Of a stretch of DNA of 64,000 nt, positions 48,031 through 57,927 are shown piece after piece. Each line of letters starts with the position of its first letter. The stretch's first letter is position 1. The translations under genes were made by a program, and so were the position numbers. The notes beneath the pieces were generated by a model. That model saw only the letters and a list, made by a program, of their open reading frames with translations, ran no database searches and was not told the DNA's origin. Source of the stretch: Roseobacter ponti (GTDB lineage Bacteria; Pseudomonadota; Alphaproteobacteria; Rhodobacterales; Rhodobacteraceae); NCBI RefSeq assembly GCF_012932215.1, contig NZ_CP048788.1, positions 1,364,001 through 1,428,000 on the forward strand, in the 5' to 3' direction.

Positions 48031-48675
48031 TTATGTGTCCTTGCCCAAGCCTTCGAGCAACGGAACAAAGCGAACCTCGCGCAACTCGTCATATTCCACG
48101 CCGGTTTCCGTCTTTTTCACCACAATCAGGTGCTGAACCGCGTCGGACTGGCCCACGGGCACGACCATGATACCGCCCGGTTTGAGCTGCTCCATCAGGG
48201 TGCCGGGAGGGTCTTCGGCGGCGGCAGTGACGAGAATGCGGTCAAAGGGGGCCTGGTCGGGCAGGCCAAAGCTGCCGTCTGCGGTGATGGCAGTGATGTT
48301 GGTCAGGCTCATCTCATCAAAAAGCACCCGTGCTTCGCGCACCAGACGGCTGTGGCGATCCACGGTGTAGACGCGACGCGCCAGCCGGCTGAGCACTGCG
48401 GCCTGGTAGCCGGAGCCGGTGCCGACCTCGAGCACTTTGTCGCGCGGGCTGACCTTGAGCGCCTGGGTCATCAGACCCACCACCGAAGGCTGGCTGATCG
48501 TCTGGCCGCAGGCGATGGGCAGCGGCATGTCTTCATAGGCGCGGGCTGAAAATATACCGCGGATAAACGGGCCGCGGTCGATCGTTTCCATCGCCTGAAG
48601 CACGCGTTTGTCGGTCACACCCTTGGAGCGCAGTGCATAGAGAAACTGCATTTTGCGCATGGCTTCCTCGGTCAC
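48031..48675 (-). CDS. pcm: Protein-L-isoaspartate O-methyltransferase
   Basis: 214 residues; uses S-adenosylmethionine to methylate abnormal L-isoaspartyl residues for repair. Motifs: [19 protein letters not shown], then [26 protein letters not shown] (SAM site) and [12 protein letters not shown]. Overlaps surE by 4 bases, the conserved surE-pcm-nlpD arrangement. Confidence 0.95.
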   Translation of the reverse strand: MTEEAMRKMQFLYALRSKGVTDKRVLQAMETIDRGPFIRGIFSARAYEDMPLPIACGQTISQPSVVGLMTQALKVSPRDKVLEVGTGSGYQAAVLSRLARRVYTVDRHSRLVREARVLFDEMSLTNITAITADGSFGLPDQAPFDRILVTAAAEDPPGTLMEQLKPGGIMVVPVGQSDAVQHLIVVKKTETGVEYDELREVRFVPLLEGLGKDT

Positions 48676-49457
48676 GTGGCGATGCCTTTCAGGTCCTCCA
48701 TGACGTCATGCGCTGTAAGATCTGCCCGCATCGGCGTCACGGACACGTAGCCGTCAAGGTTATCGGCTGCGTCAGAGCCGGGAGCGGTCGCGATCTGCTG
48801 ATTGCCGCCGCGGATCCACAAAAAACGCCGGCCTGAAGGCGACAGGTGCGGCTCGGTGGAAAACACGGTGCCCTCGCGCATGCCCTGAACGGACAGGCGG
48901 ATGCCTTTGACATCGGCGGCGGGCACGGGCGGGAAGTTCACGTTATAAAAGAGGCGATAGCCGCCGGTTTCATCCGGCGTCTGCGCGAGGATCCTGCGGA
49001 TGACCCCGGCGCCGTGGCTGGCGGCAGCCTCAAAAGGGTTATCGATCTGATTGTTGGCGGGCCCGTAATACTGCGACAGGGCGATGGCCGGCAGTCCCTG
49101 CAGCGCGGCTTCCATCGCACCGCCGATGGTGCCCGAATAAAGCGTGTTTTCCGCGGAGTTGTTGCCCCGGTTCACGCCTGAGAGCACCAGATCGGGCGGG
49201 GTGTCTTTCATCACATCGTGCAGACCGGCCAGCACGCAGTCGGCCGGTGAGCCTTCGGCGGCAAAGCGGCGCGGGCCCATCTCCGCGATCATCATCGGAT
49301 GGGTGTAGCTTATGCAGTGACCGACGCCGGATTGCTCGAACGCAGGTGCCACGGTCCAGACCTCGCCGTCAGGGCCTGCAATCTCTGCCGCGATCTGTGA
49401 CAGGATCTTCAGGCCCGGGGCGTTGATCCCGTCGTCATTGGTTATGAGAATGCGCAT
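48672..49457 (-). CDS. surE: 5'-nucleotidase SurE
   Basis: 261 residues from ATG 49457, with AGGGGG five bases upstream and the metal-binding [15 protein letters not shown] at the start. Also [10 protein letters not shown] and [25 protein letters not shown]. Metal-dependent nucleotidase/polyphosphatase linked to stationary-phase survival. First gene of the surE-pcm(-nlpD-like) operon. Confidence 0.95.
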   Translation of the reverse strand: MRILITNDDGINAPGLKILSQIAAEIAGPDGEVWTVAPAFEQSGVGHCISYTHPMMIAEMGPRRFAAEGSPADCVLAGLHDVMKDTPPDLVLSGVNRGNNSAENTLYSGTIGGAMEAALQGLPAIALSQYYGPANNQIDNPFEAAASHGAGVIRRILAQTPDETGGYRLFYNVNFPPVPAADVKGIRLSVQGMREGTVFSTEPHLSPSGRRFLWIRGGNQQIATAPGSDAADNLDGYVSVTPMRADLTAHDVMEDLKGIAT

Positions 49458-49475
49458 GAGGCCCCCTTTTGGCAC

Positions 49476-49504
49476 TTGATAGGCGAGGGTGCCTGGGGCG
49501 GCAA
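49476..49504 (-). promoter_or_regulatory. Predicted surE-pcm promoter
   Basis: Minus strand TTGCCG (49504-49499), 17-bp spacer, TATCAA (49481-49476). The predicted start near 49469 leaves a 12-base leader that holds the ribosome-binding site. Confidence 0.4.
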
Positions 49505-49623
49505 GCAGGGCCGCCCGGTGAGCGCGGTATTTATGACACCTGTTGCGGCATCGCCCGGTTGATGAGCGGGTACGGTTGGCGCGCAGCTTCGGGTTTTCAG
49601 CCGGAAGCAGTTCTGCCCTGTGC

Positions 49624-50274
49624 TCAGCCGCCAGCCTCGCCGAGAAGGGCGAGCAGGCGGGTGGCTTCTGTTTTCGGGTCACTCAGGGCGCTGCGGTCCT
49701 CGCCCGGGTAAAAGCGCGCGCGTGTGGCGGTGGGCATCGGTGCGGGTGTCAGGATGTGCACATGGGGCCCGATCCTCGCGGTTTCGGCCTGCCAGCTGCG
49801 TGCAAGGGCAATCTGTGCAGCTTTGCTCGCACCGTAGCTTCCGAAGAACTTCTCGCCGCCGCGCGGATCATCAAAGAAAACGGCTGTGCCGGCCTGTCCG
49901 AGAAGCGGGGCCACGCAGGTGATCAGCGTGGCAGTGGCGGTGATATTGCTGTTGACCGATTTCGCAAGGTCTTTGCTGTCCACATGATCCGCGGGCGCCA
50001 GCGGGGCTGCGTGCACGGCCGTATGAAGCCACAGATCAAGACTGCCCCAGCGGTCAAAGATGCCCCGGCAAAGCGTGGCCATCGCATCGGCGTTTGTGAT
50101 GTCCATCGGGGCAAGTGTGGCGCTGCCGCCCTTTGCCTGAATGCGGTCATCCAGGTCTTCCAGCGCGCCGGTGGTTTTTGCAACCGCGATGATGTGGTGG
50201 GTGCCGGCCAGCGCTTCGGCAAGGGCGGCGCCAAGCCCGCGGGAGGCGCCGGTGATGAGAGCGGTTTTTGTCAC
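49624..50274 (-). CDS. Short-chain dehydrogenase/reductase
   Basis: 216 residues, somewhat short for the family. Canonical TGASRGLG nucleotide loop and catalytic YGASKAA (Tyr and Lys present). The usual NNAG is HTAV-like here and the Ser region is FFDDPRGG, so the substrate pocket differs from typical reductases. Substrate unknown. Lies between purF and surE; no obvious operon. Confidence 0.85.
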   Translation of the reverse strand: MTKTALITGASRGLGAALAEALAGTHHIIAVAKTTGALEDLDDRIQAKGGSATLAPMDITNADAMATLCRGIFDRWGSLDLWLHTAVHAAPLAPADHVDSKDLAKSVNSNITATATLITCVAPLLGQAGTAVFFDDPRGGEKFFGSYGASKAAQIALARSWQAETARIGPHVHILTPAPMPTATRARFYPGEDRSALSDPKTEATRLLALLGEAGG

Positions 50275-50390
50275 GTATGGTCTTTCGGGGCAGGAGAGGG
50301 GCCGGGGGTGCGGGTCTGACAGCGCTGATGTGCAGGTGCGCCGGTGCAGGCGGAACGCATCTCTGCCGGGTCACCGCACCGCAACATGTG

Positions 50391-51875
50391 CTATTCGGCG
50401 GCAGGTTTCATTTCAAAACCACTCTCGATCTGATCGGAGGGTTCAACGGGATATTCGCCGGAGAAACAGGCATCACAATACTGCGGCTGTTTGTCATTGC
50501 GGCCCTGTGCTTCGCCGACCGCGCGGTAGAGACCGTCGAGCGAAATAAACCGCAGGCTGTCCACCTGAAGATGATCACGCATTTCTTCTTCGGACATGGT
50601 CGCGGCCAGCAGCTTTTCGCGCTGGGGTGTGTCCACGCCGTAAAAGCACGGCCAGGCGGTGGGCGGGGAGGCAATACGGAAATGCACCTCGGCGGCACCG
50701 GCATCGAGGATCATCTCCTTGATTTTGCGGCTTGTGGTGCCGCGCACCACGGAATCGTCTACCAGGATCACCCGTTTACCTTCGATCAGCGCACGATTGA
50801 CGTTGAGTTTCAGGCGCACACCCATGTTGCGGATCTGTTCGGTGGGCTCGATGAAAGTGCGGCCCATGTACTGGTTGCGGATGATGCCCATCGCATAGGG
50901 AATACCGGAGGCCAGGCTGTAGCCGATGGCGGCCGGCGTGCCCGAATCCGGCACCGGGCAGACGAGATCGGCGTCCACCGGCGCCTCTGCGGCCAGTTCA
51001 CGTCCGATGGCTTCGCGGGTTTCATAGACGGAACGCCCGCCGAGAATGCTGTCGGGGCGCGAGAAATAGACGTGCTCAAAGATGCAGAAACGGGGTTTGC
51101 GCGGGCGGAATGGAAAGTGGGATTCCACGCCCTTGTCGGTAATTACAACCATCTCGCCGGGGGCGATTTCACGAATGAAGGTCGCACCGATGATATCCAG
51201 CGCGCAGGTCTCGGAACTCAGAACCCAGCCGTCGCCGACCTGGCCCAGCACGAGCGGTCGCACCCCCAGCGGGTCTCGGACGCCGATAAGTTTGGTGCGG
51301 GTCATGGCGACGATGGAAAACGCCCCTTCGACACGGCGCAGTGCGTCTTCCATGCGTTCGGGGATGGTACGCTGCAGCGAACGGGCCATCAGATGGATAA
51401 TGCATTCGCTGTCTGACGAGCTCTGGAAAATCGAGCCGCGTTCAATGAGTTCGCGCCGCAGAGCATTGGCATTTGTGATATTGCCGTTATGCGCAATCGC
51501 GGCACCGCCCATGGCAAATTCGCCGAAAAAGGGCTGCACATCGCGGATCGCTGTCTGGCCTTTTGAGCCGGTGGTGGAATAGCGCACGTGGCCGATGGCC
51601 AGCGGACCCTGCAGCGTCTCCATCACCGACTGGCTGGTGAAATTGTCACGCACATAGCCAAAGCGGCGGGCCGACTGAAATCCGTGTTCCGGATGATGGC
51701 TGACGATGCCGCCGGCTTCCTGACCGCGGTGCTGCAGGGCATGCAGCCCGAGCGCCACGAAGTTTGCAGCCTCGTCAACGCCAATGACGCCGAAGATGCC
51801 GCACTCCTCCTTCAGTTTGTCGCCGTCGTCCATATCCCGCAGGTAAGACGTGTCGAAGGGATGGGCGGGGGGCAT
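50391..51875 (-). CDS. purF: Amidophosphoribosyltransferase
   Basis: 494 residues from ATG 51875 (a TTG four codons earlier has a GGAG and is possible). First committed step of purine synthesis. Cys25 in EECGIFGVIG should be the N-terminal nucleophile after propeptide removal. Glutaminase motif HALQHRGQEAGG and PRPP loop VILVDDSVVRGTT; four late cysteines (CFYG, CDACF and others) could bind an Fe-S cluster as in the Bacillus enzyme. Confidence 0.95.
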   Translation of the reverse strand: MPPAHPFDTSYLRDMDDGDKLKEECGIFGVIGVDEAANFVALGLHALQHRGQEAGGIVSHHPEHGFQSARRFGYVRDNFTSQSVMETLQGPLAIGHVRYSTTGSKGQTAIRDVQPFFGEFAMGGAAIAHNGNITNANALRRELIERGSIFQSSSDSECIIHLMARSLQRTIPERMEDALRRVEGAFSIVAMTRTKLIGVRDPLGVRPLVLGQVGDGWVLSSETCALDIIGATFIREIAPGEMVVITDKGVESHFPFRPRKPRFCIFEHVYFSRPDSILGGRSVYETREAIGRELAAEAPVDADLVCPVPDSGTPAAIGYSLASGIPYAMGIIRNQYMGRTFIEPTEQIRNMGVRLKLNVNRALIEGKRVILVDDSVVRGTTSRKIKEMILDAGAAEVHFRIASPPTAWPCFYGVDTPQREKLLAATMSEEEMRDHLQVDSLRFISLDGLYRAVGEAQGRNDKQPQYCDACFSGEYPVEPSDQIESGFEMKPAAE

Positions 51876-51919
51876 GATCCTGGACAAGGGGCAGCTCCGA
51901 ATCCGTTGCGCTTCGCCCC

Positions 51920-51948
51920 TATGTAGGTCGTCCGGGCAGGGGTGTCAC
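51920..51948 (-). promoter_or_regulatory. Predicted purF promoter
   Basis: Minus strand GTGACA (51948-51943), 17-bp spacer, TACATA (51925-51920), start about 51913, 38 bases before ATG. Lies in the 258-bp cvpA-purF gap, suggesting that purF has its own promoter. Confidence 0.45.
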
Positions 51949-52133
51949 GAAAGTATCGTAAAGCAGTGCCCGAATGTCGCGACGTCGCACCGGTTTTCAG
52001 CAGATACCCGCAGTGTCTGGTGTATCCGGAGCGCGGTCGTCCCTGCGGGGACGGTTCCGCCGGGCGGGTCGGCAGCGCGGTGGCAGGGTGTTATCGCGGG
52101 CTGGTGCGCAGGTTGCGGTGCGGCGGATGCAGT

Positions 52134-52688
52134 TCAGCTGCCGCAGGCGCCAACGAGGCTTTCATATTGCTGTGTTATCCAGCCAAGTGCCTGTTCGGGC
52201 TCGGAGTTTTCGATCTGGTCAGCCATCTGAGCAAAGACCACCGCAGAGCGGCTTTCGTCCACGACCGAATAAGTCTCGCCGGTGACGACGGTTTCGTAAA
52301 CAAAGAAGGCCACGGCAACCAGAAGCACGCCGCGGACCACGCCGAAAAGAAAACCAAGTCCCTGATCCACACCGCCGATTGCAGAGCGCTGTATGACGGA
52401 TGAAAACAGGGGTGTGAAAAGCGATACGACGATGAGGGCGACGGCAAATACCGCAGCGAAGGCGCCAATGACCGATAATTCGCAGCTGTCGGCGAGAAAC
52501 TCACCGACGACAGGCAGTTCGCGCACCAGCGGTTCAACCTGCGGCGCGAACATGAAGCCGAGAATCGCCGCTGCGATCCAGCCGACGATCGCCATCAGTT
52601 CGCGCACAAGACCGCGCCCATAGGCCAGCAGCGCCGAAACGACGATGACCAGCGCCACAGCGCCATCAATAATCGTGAAACCTTCCAT
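52134..52688 (-). CDS. cvpA: CvpA family membrane protein
   Basis: 184 residues, four hydrophobic helices (IIDGAVALVIVVSALLAYGRGLVRELMAIVGWIAAAILG at the start is the family signature). Required for colicin V production in E. coli and often beside purF; the general role is envelope homeostasis. Located between radA and purF, a conserved alphaproteobacterial order. Confidence 0.9.
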   Translation of the reverse strand: MEGFTIIDGAVALVIVVSALLAYGRGLVRELMAIVGWIAAAILGFMFAPQVEPLVRELPVVGEFLADSCELSVIGAFAAVFAVALIVVSLFTPLFSSVIQRSAIGGVDQGLGFLFGVVRGVLLVAVAFFVYETVVTGETYSVVDESRSAVVFAQMADQIENSEPEQALGWITQQYESLVGACGS

Positions 52689-52715
52689 AGCCTTAACAGC
52701 CTTTCATTTGCCCGT

Positions 52716-54077
52716 TCAGCCCGCGCCGAATATCTCGCCCACAAAACCTGTTAGATCAGACATGGTGTTCAAGGCAATGCCATTCACACCAACTGATTTG
52801 CCACCTGTTGCAGCGATGGCGCGACTGAACCCCAGTTTCTGGGCCTCTTTAAGGCGTAATTCGGTCTGTGTTGCGGGGCGCAATGCGCCTGAGAGGCTGA
52901 TTTCGCCGAAAACCACCGTGTCTGCGGGCAGAGCGGCATCCTCGCGCGCGCTCAGCAGGGCGGCGGCAACAGCGAGATCCGCGGCGGGTTCGGAGACCTT
53001 CAGACCGCCGGCCACATTGAGATAGACGTCGAGGCCCGCAAAAGGGATGCCGCAGCGCGCCTCGAGCACCGCCAGGATCATCGCAAGGCGACCACCGTCC
53101 CAGCCAACAACCGTACGGCGGGCCTGAGAGTGTGGCGACGGGGCGACAAGTGCCTGAAATTCAACGAGAACCGGGCGGGTCCCTTCTACGCCCGCAAAAA
53201 CCACAGAACCAGGGCTCGGGGTGCCGCGTTCGCTCAGGAAAAGGGCTGAGGGGTTGCCGACCTCGGCAAGCCCGGTGCCGGTCATCTCAAACACACCGAT
53301 CTCATCGGCAGGACCAAAGCGGTTTTTCACAGCGCGCAGGATGCGGAACTGATGCCCGCGCTCGCCTTCAAAATAAAGAACGGTATCGACCATATGCTCG
53401 ACCACGCGGGGTCCGGCGATCTGTCCCTCTTTTGTCACATGTCCGACGAGAATTACGCTGAGCCCGCGGCGTTTGGCAAAACTGGTAAGCTCGTGGGCGG
53501 CCGCACGGACCTGGCTCACGGAGCCCGGAGCGCTTTCGACATTATCGGCCCACATGGTCTGGATGGAATCAATAATCGCCAGCTGCGGCTTTTCAGTTTC
53601 GAGCGTGGTCAGGATATCGCGCAGGCTGGTTTCAGCTGCAAGTTTCACCGGTGCGTCGGCAAGGCCGAGGCGTCGCGCGCGCATGCGGACCTGAGCGGAG
53701 GCCTCTTCGCCGGAAACATATATTGTTTTCAGGCCACTGCGGGCAAACTGTGCTGCCGCCTGAAGGAGCAGTGTGGATTTGCCGATGCCCGGGTCGCCCC
53801 CGACCAGAATTGCCGAAGCCGCCACAAGCCCGCCACCAAGTACCCGGTCGAGTTCGGTGATGCCGGAGTTCGTGCGCGGGGGCGGTGCCTCTTCGGTGGA
53901 AAGATCGGTGAGTTCGATCGCGGCGCCGCGTTTGCCGCCCAGCGATTTCGCGGGGCCTTTGGAGATGCCTGCGTCCTGAGAGATGGTGTTCCACTCGCCG
54001 CAGGCCTCGCAGCGCCCGGCCCATTTGGTCGTGACATTGCCGCAGGCGGAGCAGGAAAAGGAGGGGGATTTTGCCAT
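52716..54077 (-). CDS. radA: DNA repair protein RadA
   Basis: 453 residues from ATG 54077 (MAKSPSFSCSACGNVTTKWAGRCEACGEW, four-Cys zinc finger). Walker A GGDPGIGKSTLLLQ, the RadA motif KNRFGPADEIGVFEMTGTGL, and a C-terminal Lon-protease-like domain. A DnaB-like helicase that processes recombination intermediates. The open frame extends 25 codons upstream but without conservation. Confidence 0.95.
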   Translation of the reverse strand: MAKSPSFSCSACGNVTTKWAGRCEACGEWNTISQDAGISKGPAKSLGGKRGAAIELTDLSTEEAPPPRTNSGITELDRVLGGGLVAASAILVGGDPGIGKSTLLLQAAAQFARSGLKTIYVSGEEASAQVRMRARRLGLADAPVKLAAETSLRDILTTLETEKPQLAIIDSIQTMWADNVESAPGSVSQVRAAAHELTSFAKRRGLSVILVGHVTKEGQIAGPRVVEHMVDTVLYFEGERGHQFRILRAVKNRFGPADEIGVFEMTGTGLAEVGNPSALFLSERGTPSPGSVVFAGVEGTRPVLVEFQALVAPSPHSQARRTVVGWDGGRLAMILAVLEARCGIPFAGLDVYLNVAGGLKVSEPAADLAVAAALLSAREDAALPADTVVFGEISLSGALRPATQTELRLKEAQKLGFSRAIAATGGKSVGVNGIALNTMSDLTGFVGEIFGAG

Positions 54078-54234
54078 GCGCTTTACATGGCCCGAACCGG
54101 CGACCGGGTCAAACGTCAAATAGGTGTCCCTGCGTCCGGACGCGCCAGGCAACGGTCGCTGCCGGTTTCCGGGGTAGCGAGGTGATCATGCGGGTTAACG
54201 CATGAAAACAAGGGCATCGGGCCATACACCGCCC

Positions 54235-54273
54235 GTGCACGGCGTGTGCACGATGTGTGCACCGGTCGTGCAC
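54235..54273. repeat. Four GTGCAC palindromes at exact 11-bp spacing
   Basis: GTGCAC begins at 54235, 54246, 54257 and 54268, with different 5-base spacers (GGCGT, GATGT, CGGTC). The sites face the same side of the helix. They lie 160-200 bp upstream of the radA start and 70 bp after the end of the response regulator gene. Adjacent copies could also fold into 7-bp stems with 5-base loops in RNA. Confidence 0.75.
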
Positions 54274-54340
54274 GCGGAGCGGGGTTAACAGACCGCGCGT
54301 GGCTCTTCGTTAAGAGACCGTTATCGTGGCAGGCCGGCAG

Positions 54341-55162
54341 TTACTTTTTGGGAAATAACGAGGGGCGGCCCGGCCGGGCGGGACGTTTCACGCGCACCGG
54401 CGCCACGGGTGCCTGCGCCTGCGGCTCTGAGGGTTCTTCCGAATAGCGGACAACATCCTGTGTTGTGCCGCCTGCGACGTCGCGCAGCTTCTTGTCCTTT
54501 GCAAGCGACTCTAGGTCCTGGAAAAACTCCTCCATGCGCGCGCAGGTGCTTTCGATTTCGGCGATGTTGTGTCCGGCGCCCATTTTGTCGGCGGCCTCTT
54601 TGACCTGGCGGACCTGGCGGACCATCCGGACGAGCATCGGGCGCATTTCCTCGCTGCAGGCGCGTGAAAAAGACTGCAGCACGGCCTCGACCGACCGGGT
54701 CTCGGAATTGGCGCTTTCAACCTCACGGTTGAGGTGGGATTTCTGCAGAGCGTTGACGGTTGCCCGTTCCAGAGCCGCGGCGGTCAGGGTCTCTTTTCCG
54801 ATGTAATCCGCGAAGCCTTTGCGCAGCGCCTCAAGGGCGACTTCGGCCTTATCATTGCCCGAGATCATGATCATCGCGGCGTTCTTGTTGATACTGTGCA
54901 TACGGGCACCGGAGATCAGGTTCATGCCACTTGCGCCGGCCAGATCCAGATCGACGAAAATCACGTCGAATTTGTCCTGATCAAGCAGCCGGCCGAATTC
55001 TTCTGCCGTCCCGGCCTCCCGGATGAAAAAGTCCAGTCCTGTCTGATCGGCGAGCCGCGTCAGGCGACGCCGGTCAAAGGCATTGTCATCAACGATCAGC
55101 GCGCTGATCAGTCCGGGACTGGTCTGCAGAGCAGGTTGGGCCACAGGGTGTCTCCATGCCAT
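54341..55162 (-). CDS. Response regulator with coiled-coil C-terminus, no DNA-binding domain
   Basis: 273 residues. REC domain at about residues 20-140 with acidic pair VDDN, phospho-acceptor Asp in VIFVDLDLAG, MISGN and the switch Lys in YIGKETL. The rest is helical (about 155-240, charged) and ends in a Pro/Arg/Lys-rich tail RVKRPARPGRPSLFPKK. No HTH, GGDEF or HD motif, so it should act by protein contact. The cognate kinase is not in the window. No good SD before ATG 55162. Confidence 0.82.
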   Translation of the reverse strand: MAWRHPVAQPALQTSPGLISALIVDDNAFDRRRLTRLADQTGLDFFIREAGTAEEFGRLLDQDKFDVIFVDLDLAGASGMNLISGARMHSINKNAAMIMISGNDKAEVALEALRKGFADYIGKETLTAAALERATVNALQKSHLNREVESANSETRSVEAVLQSFSRACSEEMRPMLVRMVRQVRQVKEAADKMGAGHNIAEIESTCARMEEFFQDLESLAKDKKLRDVAGGTTQDVVRYSEEPSEPQAQAPVAPVRVKRPARPGRPSLFPKK

Positions 55163-55286
55163 GGGGGTTCTTTACGGGTCCGGCATAGCCTGCGCAGCCT
55201 TAATGATGCGTTAGTTTCTCCGACCGTCATCCATCGGTTTTTGCAAAGATTTCATTAAATTCAGCGCGATCTGTCAGAGGACAGCC

Positions 55287-56036
55287 TCAGCGGACGGCCT
55301 CAATGGGGCCTTCGGCACGGCCATGTACAAACTGCTCGAGATAGGGGTTGCCCGAGTTGTCCATGTCAGCGACGGGGCCCGTCCACTGGATGACGCCGTC
55401 GTGCAGCATGGCGATATTATCGGCGATGGCGCGCACAGAGGTCATGTCATGGGTGATGGTCATCGCGGTTGCGCCCATTTCAACGACAATCTCGCGGATG
55501 AGGTCGTTGATCACGCCGGACATAATCGGATCGAGCCCGGTTGTGGGCTCGTCGAAAAAGATGATCTCGGGCTCGGCGGCGATGGCGCGGGCGAGGCCCA
55601 CGCGTTTTTGCATGCCGCCTGACAGCTCTGCCGGCAGACGGTCGGCCACATCCGGTTTCAACCCGACGCGGCGCAGCTTTTCAATGGCAATTTCCCGCGC
55701 CTCTTCTTTCGGGCGCTTGAGCGATCCGCGCAGCAGACGAAAGGCCACGTTCTGCCAGACCGGCAGGCTGTCAAAGAGGGCGGCCCCCTGAAAGAGCATG
55801 CCGAAGCGGGCAAGAAAAGCGTCCCGGTCGGTGGTGTCCGCCGCGTCCTTTCCATCGACGTAAATGGTGCCTTCGTCCTGTTTCACAAGGCCAAGCACGC
55901 ATTTGATCGCGATCGACTTGCCGGTGCCTGATCCGCCGATGATCACCATGGAAGAGCCTTTGGGCACGTCGAGGTTCAGACCGCGCAGAACGTGGTTCGA
56001 GCCGAAGGATTTATGGATGTTTTCCATTCTGATCAT
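55287..56036 (-). CDS. mlaF: ABC transporter ATP-binding protein, MlaF type
   Basis: 249 residues. Walker A GGSGTGKSIAIKCVLG, signature LSGGMQKRVGLARAIA, Walker B IIFFDEPTTGLDP, His switch ITHDMTSV. The SGGMQKR form is typical of MlaF/TTG2A lipid transporters that move phospholipids between membranes. ATGA overlap with mlaE upstream. No MCE-domain MlaD follows. Confidence 0.9.
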   Translation of the reverse strand: MIRMENIHKSFGSNHVLRGLNLDVPKGSSMVIIGGSGTGKSIAIKCVLGLVKQDEGTIYVDGKDAADTTDRDAFLARFGMLFQGAALFDSLPVWQNVAFRLLRGSLKRPKEEAREIAIEKLRRVGLKPDVADRLPAELSGGMQKRVGLARAIAAEPEIIFFDEPTTGLDPIMSGVINDLIREIVVEMGATAMTITHDMTSVRAIADNIAMLHDGVIQWTGPVADMDNSGNPYLEQFVHGRAEGPIEAVR

Positions 56037-56806
56037 AGTGAGAAAAACACCCCCGTCAGCACGAAATTCGCCGCCAGGATCAGGATTGCGGCCCCCTCAA
56101 CGGCGGTTTTGGTCGCGCGGCCCACACCCATGGCGCCGCGCCCCGAGTTCATTCCGTGAAAACAGCCCATGAGGGCCGCGGCAAAGCCGAAAACAGCACC
56201 CTTGGTCAGCGAGGAAATGACATCAAGCGGCTCAAGAAAGTTGACCGTGTTGCGGATATAGGCCGCGGGGTTGAACCCGAGCGTTCCGGTGGCGACCGCA
56301 TAGCCGCCAAAGATCCCGATGATGTCGCCCACACCCACCAGCAGCGGCACGACAAGCGTTGCGGCAAGCACGCGCGGTACGGTGAGGTATTTCATCGGAT
56401 GTGTGGAGAGCGTGACCAGCGCGTCGATCTGTTCGGTGACCTTCATCGTGGCGATTTCGGCGGCAATCGAGGAGGTCACGCGTGCGGCGATCATCAGACC
56501 CACGAGCACCGGGCCAAGCTCTCGCACCATGCCGACGGCCACGATCTGCGGCACCACGGCCTCGGCGTTGAAACGCGACCCGCCGGCATAGATCTGCAGC
56601 GCCAGCGCGCCGCCGGTAAAGACCGCGGTGAGCCCGACGACGGGCAGCGACAGCCAGCCGATATTCAGCAGCGCAGAGGCAAACTCGCGACCGTAAAAGG
56701 GCGGGCGGACCATATGGCTGATCGCGTCGATGCCATAGAGCGCGATGCGGCCAATGGCGGCCAGCAGCCCCAGAACGGTGCGGCCCAGAAGAGCGATTGC
56801 TTTCAT
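56033..56806 (-). CDS. mlaE: MlaE-type ABC permease
   Basis: 257 residues, five or six hydrophobic helices; [42 protein letters not shown] is the MlaE core signature. Membrane half of the lipid ABC transporter with MlaF. Overlaps both alr (upstream) and mlaF by 4 bases, so the three are one translational unit. Confidence 0.92.
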   Translation of the reverse strand: MKAIALLGRTVLGLLAAIGRIALYGIDAISHMVRPPFYGREFASALLNIGWLSLPVVGLTAVFTGGALALQIYAGGSRFNAEAVVPQIVAVGMVRELGPVLVGLMIAARVTSSIAAEIATMKVTEQIDALVTLSTHPMKYLTVPRVLAATLVVPLLVGVGDIIGIFGGYAVATGTLGFNPAAYIRNTVNFLEPLDVISSLTKGAVFGFAAALMGCFHGMNSGRGAMGVGRATKTAVEGAAILILAANFVLTGVFFSL

Positions 56807-57837
56807 CGGGTGTATTCGCGGCGGTAGCGCGCCCCCAGGGAGGTCAGGATTTCGTAGCCAAGGGTATCGGCGAAACCGGCGACAGTGTCTATGGACTGGT
56901 GCCGGCCGATGAGTTGCAGGCTGTCGGGCTCAGTTGCGAGCCCTGTGACATCTACCCCGATGAGATCCATGGAGATGCGTCCGACCACCGGCACCGACGA
57001 GCTGCCTGCATGCAGGGTCGCTTTTGCGCCCATCGCACGGATCACACCGTCTGCGTAGCCCGCGGAGATCGTGGCGATGCGGCTCGGGCTGCGGGCTGTC
57101 CATGTGTTGGCATAGCCCACGGTTTCGCCGGGGCTTACATCGCGCACCTGAATAACCGGCACGTCAAGGCGAACGACCGGGCGGGCATCGACAAAGGGTA
57201 TGCCGCCGTAAAGGCCGATGCCGGGGCGGGTGAGATCAAAGTGATACTCCGGGCCCAGCAGGATGCCGCCTGTCGCACTGAGCGAGCGCGGCACATCCAG
57301 CCCGTCGGTCATCTCGTGAAAGCGTGCAAGCTGGCGGGCGTTCATCTCGTGATCGGGCGCGTCGGCGCAGGCAAGATGGGACATGACCAGCGTCGGGTTC
57401 TGGGGCAGGGCAATATCGCGCACCGCGGCCCATTCGGCACCCTCCATGCCCAGACGGTTCATGCCGGTATCAAGCTGAATACCAAAGCTGTGTCCGGGGA
57501 GGCTTTCCACGTGGCGCAGCATCTGATCGACCGAATTGAGGACCGGCACCAGCCCCGCGCCCCGGATCAGCTCTGTATCGCCGGCCATGTGTCCGGAAAA
57601 GACGCTGATGCGCGGGGCGGGGCCAAGGGCTTTGCGCAAAAGCACGCCTTCTTCGGCCACCGCGACAAAGAAATGGCGCGCCCCGGCGCCGGCGAGCGCG
57701 CGCGCGACCTCGACGACGCCAAGCCCGTAGCCGTCTGCTTTGACACAGGCGGCGGTCTCACAATCCGTGCGCGCATCAAGATCGCGCCAGTTGGAGACGA
57801 TCGCGCCAAGGTCAACGGTAAGGACAGCGGTACTCAT
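56803..57837 (-). CDS. alr: Alanine racemase
   Basis: 344 residues from ATG 57837. PLP lysine in [18 protein letters not shown]; the second-base tyrosine in [22 protein letters not shown] near the C-terminus. Makes D-alanine for peptidoglycan. Coupled to mlaE by ATGA, and part of the conserved dnaB-alr-radA stretch. Confidence 0.94.
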   Translation of the reverse strand: MSTAVLTVDLGAIVSNWRDLDARTDCETAACVKADGYGLGVVEVARALAGAGARHFFVAVAEEGVLLRKALGPAPRISVFSGHMAGDTELIRGAGLVPVLNSVDQMLRHVESLPGHSFGIQLDTGMNRLGMEGAEWAAVRDIALPQNPTLVMSHLACADAPDHEMNARQLARFHEMTDGLDVPRSLSATGGILLGPEYHFDLTRPGIGLYGGIPFVDARPVVRLDVPVIQVRDVSPGETVGYANTWTARSPSRIATISAGYADGVIRAMGAKATLHAGSSSVPVVGRISMDLIGVDVTGLATEPDSLQLIGRHQSIDTVAGFADTLGYEILTSLGARYRREYTR

Positions 57838-57927
57838 GGGCGTGTTCTTGACGGGTTGAGCGCAGAGGTCAAGAGGCGGATGGCCAGGCCGCACGGATGG
57901 CGCAGGGCGGCCCCTGGCAGAGGCGGC

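Noticed and set aside
54235-54273. CRISPR-like array
   Set aside because: Units are 6 bp with 5-bp spacers, far too short for CRISPR; treated as phased binding sites instead.
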